NCBI RefSeq assembly: GCF_900163835.1
Contig: NZ_FUKR01000056.1
Coordinates: forward strand, 1-64,000
DNA: 64,000 bases
Direction: 5' to 3'
Source: Mycetocola reblochoni REB411
GTDB taxonomy: Bacteria; Actinomycetota; Actinomycetes; Actinomycetales; Microbacteriaceae
Positions within the stretch are counted from its first letter, which is position 1; each line of letters begins with the position of its first letter. The translations under genes and the position numbers were made by a program. Below, one piece after another: positions 19,415 to 31,174 of this stretch. The notes below the pieces were generated by a model, which had not been told where the DNA came from, did no database searches, and saw nothing but the letters and a program-made list of their open reading frames with translations.

Positions 19415-21271
19415 ATGCGCCCCACGAAGCGACGTCGACTGCCCCTGCTCGTCCTGCCCGCTGTGGTCCTGACCGCGGTCGGCCTTGGCGGCTCCGTCGG
19501 CGCGACCCCGGCCGCCGCCGACGTGGAGGACTTCCACTACAGCGACCTGGACGTCGGTATCACGCTCGGCACGACCGACGACGGCAGGGCGACGGCCGAG
19601 GTCGTCGAGGACTGGACGGCCGTGTTCCCCGAGACCGATCAGAACCGCGGCATCGTCAGGGGCCTGCCGCAGAGCTACAAGGGCGCCCCGCTGAACACGA
19701 GCGACATCGAGGTCACCGACGGGGAGGGCACCGAGGTCCCGTTCGAGGTCGACGACCAGGAGGGCGCGGACGAGCAGGAGTACACCGTCCTCACCATCGA
19801 CGACGACACCTTCAAGCACGGTGCGACGCGGTACGTCATCTCCTACCGGATGGAGAACGTCGCCTTCAACCCCGACCCGTCGACGCAGACGGAGGACGAG
19901 TTCTACTGGGACATCCTCGGCGGCGCGACCCCGCAGCGCATCGACCGTGCGAGCGGCACCGTGACGGTCCCCTCGGCGCTCGCTCCGGGGCTGGACGGCC
20001 GCAGCACCTGCTTCATCGGCGCCTACGGGGACGACAGCCGGTGCGACGTGGACCGTAGCGAGTCCGGCGGTGCGACCGTGTTCTCCGTGGCCGCGACCGA
20101 CCTCGCCCCCGACACGGCGTGGAGCATCGTGCTCGGCTTCAACGAGGGGACCTTCACCCGGCCGCACTTCCCCGAGGAGACGACCCTCGGCCGCTTCGGC
20201 TGGATCGGGCTGCTCGGCGCGTCCGCGCTGGCGCTTGTCGTCGGGCTGTTCGCCAGGGCACGCTGGAAGGACGAGGACGGCAGGGGCGTCGTCGTGGCCC
20301 AGTACGTCCCCGACCCCGAGGTCTCGCCCCGCCTCGCCGCCGAGATCGTCACCGTTCCCGCGCAGCGGGTGCTCACCGCCGAGATCCTCGCGCTCGCGGT
20401 GTCGGGCGTCATCCGGATCGTGCAGTCGCCGACGAAGAAGAAGTCGATGCACCTGGAACTGCTCCAGACGCATGTCGAGGGGGACACGGAGGCGGCGCGC
20501 AGCCTGGACCGCACCCTCGGCGCGCTGTTCCCCGCACGCACCCCCGGGAACGTCAATACGATGTCCTCGTCCGACCAGAAGCAGGGCACGCGGCTCAGCG
20601 AGCTGAGCGAGACCTCCGCGGCGACGCGTCTGGGCCTCCGGGCGAAGCCGGCCGACCGGCGTCCGCGCCACGTCATCCTCGCCCTCGCGGCCCTGCTGGC
20701 GGTCGGCGGCGTCGCGGCGCTCGTCGTGGCCGTCGTGCTCGGCGCGGTCACCCCCACCTTCCTGCTCGCCGGCGTCGGCCTCGCAGCCGTTCTGATCGTG
20801 CTGCTCGTCCTGCAGCTTCCCCCCGCACGGCTCACCCGCGCGGGTGCGGAGAAGAAGGAGTACCTGGAGGGCCTGGAGGAGTTCATCGAGCTGGCGGAGA
20901 AGGACCGCATCGCCTACCTGCAGTCGGTCTCAGGGGTGGACAGGGTCGATGTCGGAGACGACGCGCAGATGCTCCGGGTGACCGAGCGCCTGCTGCCGTG
21001 GGCGGCGCTGTTCGGCCAGGAGAAGAGCTGGATGGCCGAGCTCGCCGTTCGCTACGACAGCGTCGGTCAGCCGGGCTGGTTCCAGGGCTCCGACGGCACC
21101 GTGAACGCCGTGCTGCTGGCCACGATGGTGTCGCGGCTGTCGTCGCAGAGCTCCTCGTCCCTCGCCGCCGCGTCCTCCGGATCGGGCGGGGGCGTGTCCG
21201 GGGGCAGCGGCTTCGGCGGTGGCGGCTTCGCCGGTGGCGGCGGCGGTGGCGGGTTCTCCGGTGGCCGCTGA
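19415..21271 (+). CDS. DUF2207 family membrane protein
   Basis: 618 residues. Signal sequence up to about residue 32 (ATPAAA), then an extracellular DUF2207 domain (EDFHYSDLDVGITL, WDILGGATPQRIDRASGTV) of about 200 residues, a transmembrane helix (GWIGLLGASALALVVGLFA), a cytosolic domain, a further hydrophobic hairpin (HVILALAALLAVGG, TFLLAGVGLAAVLIVLLVL), another soluble part and a C-terminal Gly-rich tail (GGGGFAGGGGGGGFSGG). The family is widespread and uncharacterised. A start at 19325 is possible but the leaderless ATG at 19415 leaves a proper signal peptide. Confidence 0.8.
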   Translation: MRPTKRRRLPLLVLPAVVLTAVGLGGSVGATPAAADVEDFHYSDLDVGITLGTTDDGRATAEVVEDWTAVFPETDQNRGIVRGLPQSYKGAPLNTSDIEVTDGEGTEVPFEVDDQEGADEQEYTVLTIDDDTFKHGATRYVISYRMENVAFNPDPSTQTEDEFYWDILGGATPQRIDRASGTVTVPSALAPGLDGRSTCFIGAYGDDSRCDVDRSESGGATVFSVAATDLAPDTAWSIVLGFNEGTFTRPHFPEETTLGRFGWIGLLGASALALVVGLFARARWKDEDGRGVVVAQYVPDPEVSPRLAAEIVTVPAQRVLTAEILALAVSGVIRIVQSPTKKKSMHLELLQTHVEGDTEAARSLDRTLGALFPARTPGNVNTMSSSDQKQGTRLSELSETSAATRLGLRAKPADRRPRHVILALAALLAVGGVAALVVAVVLGAVTPTFLLAGVGLAAVLIVLLVLQLPPARLTRAGAEKKEYLEGLEEFIELAEKDRIAYLQSVSGVDRVDVGDDAQMLRVTERLLPWAALFGQEKSWMAELAVRYDSVGQPGWFQGSDGTVNAVLLATMVSRLSSQSSSSLAAASSGSGGGVSGGSGFGGGGFAGGGGGGGFSGGR

Positions 21272-21382
21272 TGGTCCCGGCCCAGCGGGGCGTCGGGCAG
21301 ACGCGGAGCCGACGGGCAGAATGGGTGCCGTGATGCCCGGTGCGGAGACGGTCCCACACGGGCAGCGACGAGGGGAGGCCCG

Positions 21383-22138
21383 ATGACGGGTGACGGCGGC
21401 GTCCCGCTCCTGGCGGGGACGTACAACTCGCGCGACCTCGGCGGCGTCCCGGCGGGCGACGGCGCGATCAGGACCGGTGTCCTCATCAGGGCGGACGGGC
21501 TGCACGGGCTCACCGACGGCGCGAGGGAGCGGATGGCCGAGCTCGGCGTCCGCGTCGTCGTCGACTTCAGGGACGACGCCGAGGTGGCGAGGCAGCCGGA
21601 CGCGCTGGACGGGGTCGCGGTCGAACGGCGGAGCCTGCCGCTGGTCACCGGATCCATCGAGCAGAGCGCCTTGGACCGTGTCGGACTGGACGTGCTCTAC
21701 CGCTCGATCCTGGACGATGCGACCGCGCACCTGGCCGAGCTGGCCCGGATCGTTATCCGTACGGCCGGCTCGGGTGCCGTGCTCATCCACTGCACAGCGG
21801 GCAAGGACCGCACCGGTGTCGCCACGGCGGTGCTGCTGTTGCACGCCGGCGTCGACGCGGAGCGGGTGATCGCGGACTACGCGCTGTCGGAGGGCATGCT
21901 GTCGGGGGAGTGGGAGTGTCGTGTCGTGGCGATCGTCGAGTCGCTCGGCTTCGAGGTGACCGACGAGCTGCGGGCGCTGATCGTGTCGAGCCCTGCGTCG
22001 ACGATGCGGGCGACGATCGAGTACCTCGACGCCGCGTACGGTGGCGCCAGCGCCTACCTCGCCGCGGCGGGGCTGAACGGCGATGAGCTGGCGCAGCTGC
22101 GCACGGCGCTCGTCGTGCCGGGTACCGCAGCGCGGTAG
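21383..22138 (+). CDS. Tyrosine-protein phosphatase (PtpB/LipA type)
   Basis: 251 residues, Y_phosphatase3 family. The P-loop HCTAGKDRTG (about 136-145) contains the catalytic Cys and Arg (CX5R), and NSRDLGG (about 15-21) is the typical N-terminal signature. Members dephosphorylate phosphotyrosine, phosphothreonine or phosphoinositides; the substrate here is unknown. Start ATG has GAGGGGAGG upstream. It follows the DUF2207 gene by 111 bp and converges with the response-regulator gene. Confidence 0.9.
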   Translation: MTGDGGVPLLAGTYNSRDLGGVPAGDGAIRTGVLIRADGLHGLTDGARERMAELGVRVVVDFRDDAEVARQPDALDGVAVERRSLPLVTGSIEQSALDRVGLDVLYRSILDDATAHLAELARIVIRTAGSGAVLIHCTAGKDRTGVATAVLLLHAGVDAERVIADYALSEGMLSGEWECRVVAIVESLGFEVTDELRALIVSSPASTMRATIEYLDAAYGGASAYLAAAGLNGDELAQLRTALVVPGTAAR

Positions 22139-22165
22139 CGGGCGGGCGGCGTCGTGGCGCTCGGG

Positions 22166-23056
22166 CTATCGCGTCGGGGCATCCGTCGAGGCGGCGGTAT
22201 CGCCCGCGTGCGTGTGCGCTGTGGTGGACGCATCGGCGTCGGCGTCGGTATCCGTGTCGGCGTCCGTTCGAAGGGCGTCGGCGTGTGCGTCGATGTCGGC
22301 CGTGTCCACCGCGGCGTACTCCAGGAGTGGACGCCCCGGTGCTCCGTGCCTGCTGCGGCGCACGGCCGCTCCGGTGTCGACCAGGTGCTCGAGATAGCGC
22401 CGTGCCGTCACCCGCGACACCCCGAGCTCGGCCGCGAGTGCCGCGGCGGAGCGCGGCTCCGCCCCAGCGCGTCGCAGCGCGCGGGCCGCCGCGTCCAGCG
22501 TGTCCCCGCTCAGCCCCTTCGGCGGCGCGGTGCGCGCGGGCCGGTGCAGGGCGGCGAAGGCCGCATCGACCGAGGACTGGTCCGTCCGTGCCTCGGGCAG
22601 GCTGCGTTCGGCGTAGTCGCGGTAGGCGAGCAGGCGCTCGCGGAGGGCGGCGAAGCCGAACGGCTTGATCAGGTAGTGCCCGACCCCGAGCGCGATGGCC
22701 TGACGCACCGCCGCCGCGTCCCTGACCGCGGTCACGGCGATGATCGCGACGTCGTCGCCGGCGCCGCGCAGCGCCCGGGCGACGTCGAGGCCGGTCGCGT
22801 CGGGCAGCGTGAGGTCGAGCAGGACCAGCCGTGGCCGCTCGGCACCTCTCGTGGCCCGCAGTGCCGCGAGCGCCGCCCCCGCGCTGTGCACCGGCTCGCC
22901 GGCGTGGAAGCCGTCGACGCGGTTCACCATCGCGACGTGCGCGGCGGCGGTGAGCGGGTCGTCGTCGACGACCAGCACCCTGACCGCCGTGCCGGTCCGC
23001 GCCCGCTCGGCGGGCGGTGAGCCCTGCCCGGTGGCGGCGTCACTCGCCCGGCTCAC
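22166..23056 (-). CDS. Response regulator of the CitB/DcuR/DpiA type
   Basis: 296 residues. Receiver domain: acidic pocket VLVVDDDP, phospho-acceptor Asp in VLLDLTLPDATGLD, and Lys in LIKPFGF. The C-terminal DNA-binding part contains a helix-turn-helix (SAAALAAELGVSRVTARRYL). It should control genes for uptake of C4-dicarboxylates or citrate, given the partner kinase and the nearby dctA. The last about 45 residues are a low-complexity Asp/Ala/Thr tail encoded by a degenerate 6-bp repeat. ATG overlaps the kinase TGA by 4 nt. Confidence 0.88.
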   Translation of the reverse strand: MSRASDAATGQGSPPAERARTGTAVRVLVVDDDPLTAAAHVAMVNRVDGFHAGEPVHSAGAALAALRATRGAERPRLVLLDLTLPDATGLDVARALRGAGDDVAIIAVTAVRDAAAVRQAIALGVGHYLIKPFGFAALRERLLAYRDYAERSLPEARTDQSSVDAAFAALHRPARTAPPKGLSGDTLDAAARALRRAGAEPRSAAALAAELGVSRVTARRYLEHLVDTGAAVRRSRHGAPGRPLLEYAAVDTADIDAHADALRTDADTDTDADADASTTAHTHAGDTAASTDAPTR

Positions 23057-24630
23057 GTCGCGCTCCCCGCGCGCGCCAGGGGGAGGACGACCTCGAACGT
23101 CGAGCCGTCGACCCGGAGCGTGCCGCCCGCGCTGAGCACGCTGTGCCGCACGAGCGCTAGGCCGACGCCGTGCCCGTCCCCGGCCTTCGCCGTGGTGCCC
23201 AGCTCGAAGACCGCCGGGCCGTCGAGCGGGCCCCGGCCGGAGTCACCGACCCTGACGCGCCACCGTTCGGGGGACGAGTCGACCCGCACGCGCACCGTGG
23301 GGCGCGGCGTCGCCGCGGCCGCGTCCAGGGCGTTGTCGACGAGGTTGCCGACGATCGTGATCAGCTCGCGCCCCGTCACGGGCGCGGGCGCCGCCCCGCC
23401 GTCGAGCTCGACGGTCAGCTCGATGCCTCGGGCCGCCGCCTCGGCGCTCTTCCCGATCAGCAGCGCCGCGAGCACGGGCTCGGCGGAGTCCTCCATCAGC
23501 TCAGCGGCCAGTGACGCGTCCACCCGGCTCTGCGCGAGGGCCAGCTCGACGGCCTCCTCGGCGCGGTCGACCTCGATCAGCGCGATCATGGTGTGCAGCC
23601 GGTTGGCGAACTCGTGGTTCTGGGAGCGGAGCGCGTCGCGCACGGCCGTCAGCGTGGCGACCTCTCCGCTGAGGGCGGCGACGTCGGTGTCGTCGCGCAC
23701 GGTGGTGATCCAGATCGCCCCCGCCCCTCCGTGCGGGTGGCCGCTGGCCGAGCCGAAGCGCTCCCTGTCGGTCCGCAGGATGCGTCCGCCGGCGATCAGC
23801 GCGGCGTCGCTGTGACCGGATCTGCGACCGAGCAGCTCCGCGGCCGCGGTGGAGAGCTCCGTGGCCGAGTCGATGCCGAGCAGCTCCGCCGCGCGCGCGT
23901 TCCAGTGCAGCAGCCGCCCGTCGTCCGCCTGGAGGACCAGCCCGTCGCCCCTGCTCGAGTCGATGCCGTGGCGCGCGGCGAAGAGCAGGTCGAGCTGCTC
24001 GCGCGCACCGCCCCTCGTCACCTGGTGCAGGTAGCGGCCGACGCCGAGCAACGCCGCGGCGCAGACCGTCAGGACGGCCAGGGCCACGCCGATCGTGACG
24101 GCGAGCCGGGTCGAGAGCAGCTGCTGCGTCGTGGCGAGCGTCGTTCCCGCCGCCACGAGCGCGATGACGCGGTCCTCCGCGTCGCGCACGGGGGCGACGG
24201 CGCGCACCGAGGGGCCGAGCGTCCCATCGAAGGTCTCGGTGAGGACATCGCCGCGCAGGGCCGCGTCGATGCTGCCGACGAAGGCGCCGCCGATGCGCTC
24301 CGGGTCGGGGTGGGTGTACCGGGTCCTGTCCGTGTCCATCACGGTGATGAAGTCGACGTGGCCGCCCGCCAGCACGCGCTGAGTGTACGGCTGCAGTCGC
24401 GCGGTCACCTCTGCCGGGTCGGCCGAGGCGCCGACGGCGTCGACGACGAAGGGGGCGGTCGCGAGCGTCCAGGCGGTGCTCCGACTGAGCGCGACGGCCT
24501 CGCGTTCCACGTCCGAGCGTGCCGCGGCGGCCGACCACGCGGTCACGGCCACCCCGACGAGCAGCATCAGGCAGAGCTGGATCGCCAGCAGCCGTGCGGC
24601 CACCCCCCATCGTGCGTTCCGTGTGTTCAT
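23053..24630 (-). CDS. Sensor histidine kinase of the CitA/DcuS family
   Basis: 525 residues. N-terminal transmembrane helix (LLAIQLCLMLLVGVAVTAW), an extracytoplasmic PAS-like sensor domain (about 45-170, with VDFITVMDTDRTRYTHPDP), a second transmembrane helix (LAVTIGVALAVLTVCAAALL), a cytosolic PAS domain, the H-box NHEFANRLHTM and a HATPase domain with NLVDNALDAA and the G-box VGDSGRGP. The sensor layout matches dicarboxylate/citrate sensing. Its gene is divergent from dctA (167 bp between starts), so DctA is the probable target. Confidence 0.9.
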   Translation of the reverse strand: MNTRNARWGVAARLLAIQLCLMLLVGVAVTAWSAAAARSDVEREAVALSRSTAWTLATAPFVVDAVGASADPAEVTARLQPYTQRVLAGGHVDFITVMDTDRTRYTHPDPERIGGAFVGSIDAALRGDVLTETFDGTLGPSVRAVAPVRDAEDRVIALVAAGTTLATTQQLLSTRLAVTIGVALAVLTVCAAALLGVGRYLHQVTRGGAREQLDLLFAARHGIDSSRGDGLVLQADDGRLLHWNARAAELLGIDSATELSTAAAELLGRRSGHSDAALIAGGRILRTDRERFGSASGHPHGGAGAIWITTVRDDTDVAALSGEVATLTAVRDALRSQNHEFANRLHTMIALIEVDRAEEAVELALAQSRVDASLAAELMEDSAEPVLAALLIGKSAEAAARGIELTVELDGGAAPAPVTGRELITIVGNLVDNALDAAAATPRPTVRVRVDSSPERWRVRVGDSGRGPLDGPAVFELGTTAKAGDGHGVGLALVRHSVLSAGGTLRVDGSTFEVVLPLARAGSAT

Positions 24631-24797
24631 GGGCTCCCGTCCTGCCGGGGCGACACCGGCGTCGCCCGACGACCCGGCGGCGCTGCCGGGGCTGTGACCA
24701 GTATGAACACAACGGGACAGGGCGACAACGCCGTCGGCAGAGTGTGCGGACAGGCCCGCGACGGTGCGGGCACGCCCGACAGCGAAGGCAGGAAGCA

Positions 24798-26180
24798 ATG
24801 GCGCACCAGCCCCGGAGCACGACGCGGCGCCGCCGCAGGATCGACCCGTCCCACTACCTCTACATCGCTGTGATCGTCGCGGTGCTCGGCGGCGTCGCCG
24901 TCGGGCTCGCGGCCCCGGAGTTCGCCGTGGGGCTCAAGCCCGTCGGCGAGGCCTTCGTCCTGCTCATCAAGATGATGATCGCCCCGGTGATCTTCTGCAC
25001 CCTCGTCCTCGGCGTCGGCTCGATCGCGCAGGCGGCGACCGTCGGCAAGGTCGGCGGCCTGGCGCTGGGCTACTTCATCGTCATGTCGACCTTCGCGCTG
25101 GCCATCGGGCTGGTCGTCGGCAACCTCATCCACCCGGGCGAGGGGCTCAACATCGCCGGGTCCAGCTACGACGCGGGCGAGACGGAGGAGGCGTCGACGA
25201 CCTCGTTCCTGCTCGGGATCATCCCGACGTCCCTGGTCTCCTCCCTCGTGGACGGCAACATCCTCCAGGTGCTCCTCGTCGCGCTCCTGGTCGGCTTCGC
25301 CCTGCAGCGGATGGGGGAGAGGGGCGCGCCGATCCTCGAGGCGACGCGGCTCGTCCAGGCGCTGGTGTTCCGGATCCTGTCGATGATCATGTGGGTGGCG
25401 CCCGTCGGCGCGTTCGGCGCGATCGCGGCCGTCGTCGGCCAGACCGGCGTCGCCGCGATCGTCGGCCTGGGCACGCTGATGCTGGCGTTCTACATCACCT
25501 GTGCGCTGTTCATCGTCGTGGTCCTGGGCTCGCTGCTCTGGCTCGTCGCCCGGGTGAGCATCTTCCGGCTCATGGCGTACCTGGGCAGGGAGTACCTGCT
25601 CATCGTCTCCACCTCCTCGAGCGAGGTGGCGCTGCCGCGGCTGATCGCGAAGATGGAGCACGTCGGCGTCTCGAAGCCGGTCGTCGGGATCACGGTGCCG
25701 ACGGGGTACTCCTTCAACCTCGACGGGACGGCCATCTACCTGACGATGGCGTCGCTGTTCCTCGCCTCGGCGATGGGGACGCCGCTCAGCCTGGGGGAGC
25801 AGATCTCGCTGCTCGTGTTCATGATGATCGCCTCGAAGGGGGCGGCCGGCGTGACCGGGGCGGGGCTGGCCACCCTCGCCGGAGGCCTGCAGGCGCACCG
25901 ACCGGAGCTCGTGGACGGGGTCGGCGTCATCGTGGGCATCGACCGCTTCATGTCGGAGGCGAGGGCGCTGACGAACTTCACCGGCAACGCGGTGGCGACG
26001 GTCCTCATCGGGTCCTGGACGTCGCAGCTGGACCGCGCGCGCATGGGCGAGGTGCTCGACGGGCGACGCCCCTTTGACGAGGCGACGCTCAGCCCCGACG
26101 GCCACGGCGTCCGGTCCTCGGCCGGCCCCGCTCCCGACGCGGATGCCGGCCCGTCGCTCGGGCACACGAACCGCGGCTGA
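24798..26180 (+). CDS. dctA: Dicarboxylate/proton (or sodium) symporter DctA
   Basis: 460-residue DAACS-family transporter in the cytoplasmic membrane for succinate, fumarate and malate. Signature segments are FVLLIKMMIAPVIFCTLVLG, the re-entrant loop serines STSSSEVALPRL, and the substrate motif TGYSFNLDGTAIYL, then GVTGAG. The start ATG has AGGCAGGAAGC upstream; earlier in-frame codons are not membrane-like. Divergent from the CitA/DcuS-type kinase gene, which probably regulates it. The C-terminal 40 residues are hydrophilic and not part of the core fold. Confidence 0.93.
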   Translation: MAHQPRSTTRRRRRIDPSHYLYIAVIVAVLGGVAVGLAAPEFAVGLKPVGEAFVLLIKMMIAPVIFCTLVLGVGSIAQAATVGKVGGLALGYFIVMSTFALAIGLVVGNLIHPGEGLNIAGSSYDAGETEEASTTSFLLGIIPTSLVSSLVDGNILQVLLVALLVGFALQRMGERGAPILEATRLVQALVFRILSMIMWVAPVGAFGAIAAVVGQTGVAAIVGLGTLMLAFYITCALFIVVVLGSLLWLVARVSIFRLMAYLGREYLLIVSTSSSEVALPRLIAKMEHVGVSKPVVGITVPTGYSFNLDGTAIYLTMASLFLASAMGTPLSLGEQISLLVFMMIASKGAAGVTGAGLATLAGGLQAHRPELVDGVGVIVGIDRFMSEARALTNFTGNAVATVLIGSWTSQLDRARMGEVLDGRRPFDEATLSPDGHGVRSSAGPAPDADAGPSLGHTNRG

Positions 26181-26272
26181 GGGAGCGGCGCTGACCGGCC
26201 GCGGCGGGAAAACCGCAGTGACGGCACCGGTCCGTGCTGCGTCCCGGGGCCGGCCGCATCGGTGCGGACAGA

Positions 26273-26307
26273 GCGACGCCCCGCCTCCGATGGAGGCGGG
26301 GCGTCGC
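26273..26307. terminator. Bidirectional terminator between dctA and the Rpf gene
   Basis: Perfect 16-bp stem (26273-26288 with 26292-26307) and 3-nt loop, located between the two convergent stop codons. Confidence 0.85.
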
Positions 26308-26343
26308 GGGTGATGCCGCGGTCGTCGCGGGGCGACGGGCGGG

Positions 26344-27201
<858 letters not shown>

Positions 27202-27379
27202 ACCGTTATCAAGCCGAATCGGCCGTCGACGCCGCCGTCGACGCCCGCGCTGCTCGGCGGCCGTGGCGACGAGGCCAGCCGTCCTTCCGCGTCATCGCGG
27301 GCGAGGGAGGGGACCGTCGCTTCCCGTGCCGCCCCCGCCCGCGCCGATCAGGCAATTCACGGGTTCCCGGCGCCGCGAG

Positions 27380-27437
27380 GGCCCGTCACACGGGCCGCGG
27401 ACACGAGCAGGGGCCGGTCGACACCTCGACCGGCCCC
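27380..27437 (-). terminator. Terminator region of gdhA (two hairpins)
   Basis: First hairpin after the gdhA stop: 12-bp stem 27410-27421 with 27426-27437 and loop CACC. Second: GGCCCGT/ACGGGCC at 27380-27396. Between here and 27202 I see no gene, only GC-rich sequence upstream of the Rpf promoter. Confidence 0.7.
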
Positions 27438-27462
27438 GGGGGAAACGCTGCCCCGGCGAGGG

Positions 27463-29011
<1,549 letters not shown>

Positions 29012-29142
29012 CTTCGTGCTGTCCGCCCCCGCGGTCACCCCACGATCAGGTCACGTCGCGCCGTACACCGGCGCCGTTCGTCGTGCCCGGACGCCGCTGC
29101 GGCGGCGACAGCGAACAAGTGAAGAGAACAAGGAGAACGGTC

Positions 29143-30129
29143 ATGACACGACGCAGAGGCCTCATCGCCACCGCGATCGCCGCGAGCGCACTGCTGCTCA
29201 CCGGATGCGCCTCTGGCGCGAGCGACACCGCAACGGAGTCCGCCGCCGCCGAGGGCGACTGGCCGCGGACGATCACCCACGAGCTCGGCGAGACCACGCT
29301 CGACGCCCAGCCCGAGCGCATCGTGTCCACCTCCGTCACGGCGACGGGAACGCTCCTGGCCATCGACGCGCCCGTCGTGGCCAGCGCCGCGACCACGCCG
29401 AGCGACATCACGGACGACGTCGGCTTCTTCTCCCAGTGGTCTGACGTCGCCGAGGAGCGCGGTGTCGAGGTCCTCTACCCCGACCTCACCCTCGACCTCG
29501 AGGCCGTGATCGCCGCCGACCCCGACCTCATCGTCATCTCGACCGCCGGAGCCGACAGCACCGCTGACCAGTACGAGGCGCTGAGCGACATCGCCCCGAC
29601 CGTCGCCGTGGACTACTCCAGCAAGGACTGGCAGGACCTCGCCGCCGAGCTCGGCGAGAGCACGGGGCACGAGGCCGACGCGACCGCGCTCGTCGAGGAC
29701 TTCGACGCGACCACGGCCGCCGCGGCGGAGGAGCTCGCCCAGCCGGAGGGGACCTCGTCGATCGTGTCCTTCAACGGGGCGGGCCAGGACGCGGGCATCG
29801 CCAAGGAGGGCGGTTCCCACGCCACCCTGCTCGACGCCCTCGGCTTCGACGTCGTCGAGGCGGACGCGTCACTCGACACCAGCGAGCAGGCGCGCGGCGA
29901 CTTCGCCTTCGTGTCGTTCGAGAACCTGCCGAAGGCGATCGAGGGGGACAGCGTGTTCCTGATCTCCTCCACGGAGGACACGGTCGCGCAGTTCCTCGAC
30001 GAGCCGGTGCTGCAGAACCTGCCCGCCGTGACGGACGCGCAGGTCTACACCCTCGGCGAGACCTCGTTCCGCATCGACTACTACTCCGCGCTCGAGATCA
30101 TCGACCAGCTGCGCGCGCAGCTCGGCTAG
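29143..30129 (+). CDS. Ferric-siderophore ABC transporter substrate-binding lipoprotein
   Basis: 328 residues; lipobox LLLTGC with Cys 22. Class III (FepB/FecB-type) binding protein: RTITHELGETTLDAQPERIV, then YPDLTLDLEAVIAADPDLIV and the C-terminal lobe ending IDQLRAQLG. First gene of a five-gene operon with two permeases, an ATPase and an esterase, and controlled by the upstream iron box. The presence of a Fes-like esterase suggests an ester-linked, enterobactin-like catecholate siderophore. Start ATG has AAGGAGAA upstream. Confidence 0.92.
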   Translation: MTRRRGLIATAIAASALLLTGCASGASDTATESAAAEGDWPRTITHELGETTLDAQPERIVSTSVTATGTLLAIDAPVVASAATTPSDITDDVGFFSQWSDVAEERGVEVLYPDLTLDLEAVIAADPDLIVISTAGADSTADQYEALSDIAPTVAVDYSSKDWQDLAAELGESTGHEADATALVEDFDATTAAAAEELAQPEGTSSIVSFNGAGQDAGIAKEGGSHATLLDALGFDVVEADASLDTSEQARGDFAFVSFENLPKAIEGDSVFLISSTEDTVAQFLDEPVLQNLPAVTDAQVYTLGETSFRIDYYSALEIIDQLRAQLG

Positions 30130-30133
30130 CACG

Positions 30134-31174
30134 GTGGAGTCCACCCCCGCCGGCGCGGGACCGGGCCGACGCGCCCGGTCGCGGCGCCGGCGGGGTTTCG
30201 TCGCCGGCGGCCTGCTGTTGGTCGCGCTGGTCATGGTCAGCCTCGCCGTCGGCTCGAGGGAGATCCCCCTCGCCGACGTCGTCCACGCGCTGCTGCACCG
30301 CGACCCGGCCGACGACCAGAACCTCGTCGTCTGGGAGCTCCGCGTCCCGCGCACCGTCCTGGCGGTGCTGACCGGAGCCGCCCTCGGCGTCGCGGGGGTC
30401 ATCATGCAGGCGATCACCCGGAACCCGCTCGCCGACCCCGGCCTGCTCGGCGTCAACGCCGGCGCCGCGGTCGCCGTGGCCGTCGGGATCTCGGTGTTCG
30501 GGGTGACCGCCGTCGGTGGCTACGTCTGGTTCGCGCTCGGCGGGGCGCTGCTGAGCAGCGGCGTCGTCTACCTGCTGGGACGGGCTCACGACGCAGGGAC
30601 CAACCCGATCCGGCTCGTCCTGGCGGGCGCTGCGCTGACCGTCGTCCTCGGATCGGTGACGAGCGTCCTGCTCATCAGCGGGACCGACACGGCCTTCGAC
30701 GACTACCGCAACTGGGCCACGGGCTCACTTCAGGGGCGCGGCTTCGAGGTGCTCCCCGTGATCGCCGTCGCGACCGTCCTCGGCCTGCTGCTGGCGGTGC
30801 TCATCGCGCGGCCGCTGGACCAGGCCGCACTCGGCACGGAGCTGTCCACCGCGCTCGGGATGAACCACCGCCGCACCTGGATCATCGCCGTCGCCGCGGT
30901 CGTCGTCCTCGCGGGGACGGCGACCGCCGCGGCCGGACCGATCGGCTTCGTGGGGCTTGCGGCGCCGCACATATCGCGGCTCCTCGTCGGGCAGGGACAC
31001 CGCTGGCTCCTGCCGTGCAGCGTGCTGGTGGCCGCGATCGTCATGCTCGCCGCCGACGTGCTCGGCCGGGTCGTCGTCGCCCCGGGAGAGATCGGCGCAG
31101 GCGTCATGACGGCCCTCATCGGCGCGCCGTTCTTCATCGCGCTCGTGCGCCGCCGCCGGGTGGCGAAGCTGTGA
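30134..31174 (+). CDS. Iron-siderophore ABC transporter permease (FecCD family), subunit 1
   Basis: 346 residues, about ten transmembrane helices, FepD/FecC-like. Conserved segments include WELRVPRTVLAVLTGAALGV, MQAITRNPLADPGLLGVNAG and, near the C-terminus, GPIGFVGLAAPHISRLLVG, which contains the coupling-helix glycine contacting the ATPase. It forms a heterodimeric channel with the next gene product. GTG start 4 nt after the binding-protein stop; the stop overlaps the start of the next permease. Confidence 0.93.
   Translation: MESTPAGAGPGRRARSRRRRGFVAGGLLLVALVMVSLAVGSREIPLADVVHALLHRDPADDQNLVVWELRVPRTVLAVLTGAALGVAGVIMQAITRNPLADPGLLGVNAGAAVAVAVGISVFGVTAVGGYVWFALGGALLSSGVVYLLGRAHDAGTNPIRLVLAGAALTVVLGSVTSVLLISGTDTAFDDYRNWATGSLQGRGFEVLPVIAVATVLGLLLAVLIARPLDQAALGTELSTALGMNHRRTWIIAVAAVVVLAGTATAAAGPIGFVGLAAPHISRLLVGQGHRWLLPCSVLVAAIVMLAADVLGRVVVAPGEIGAGVMTALIGAPFFIALVRRRRVAKL

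Noticed and set aside
22154-24873. Long plus-strand frames opposite the two-component system
   Set aside because: They mirror the kinase and regulator codons and have no recognisable domain; the minus-strand genes have complete motifs.
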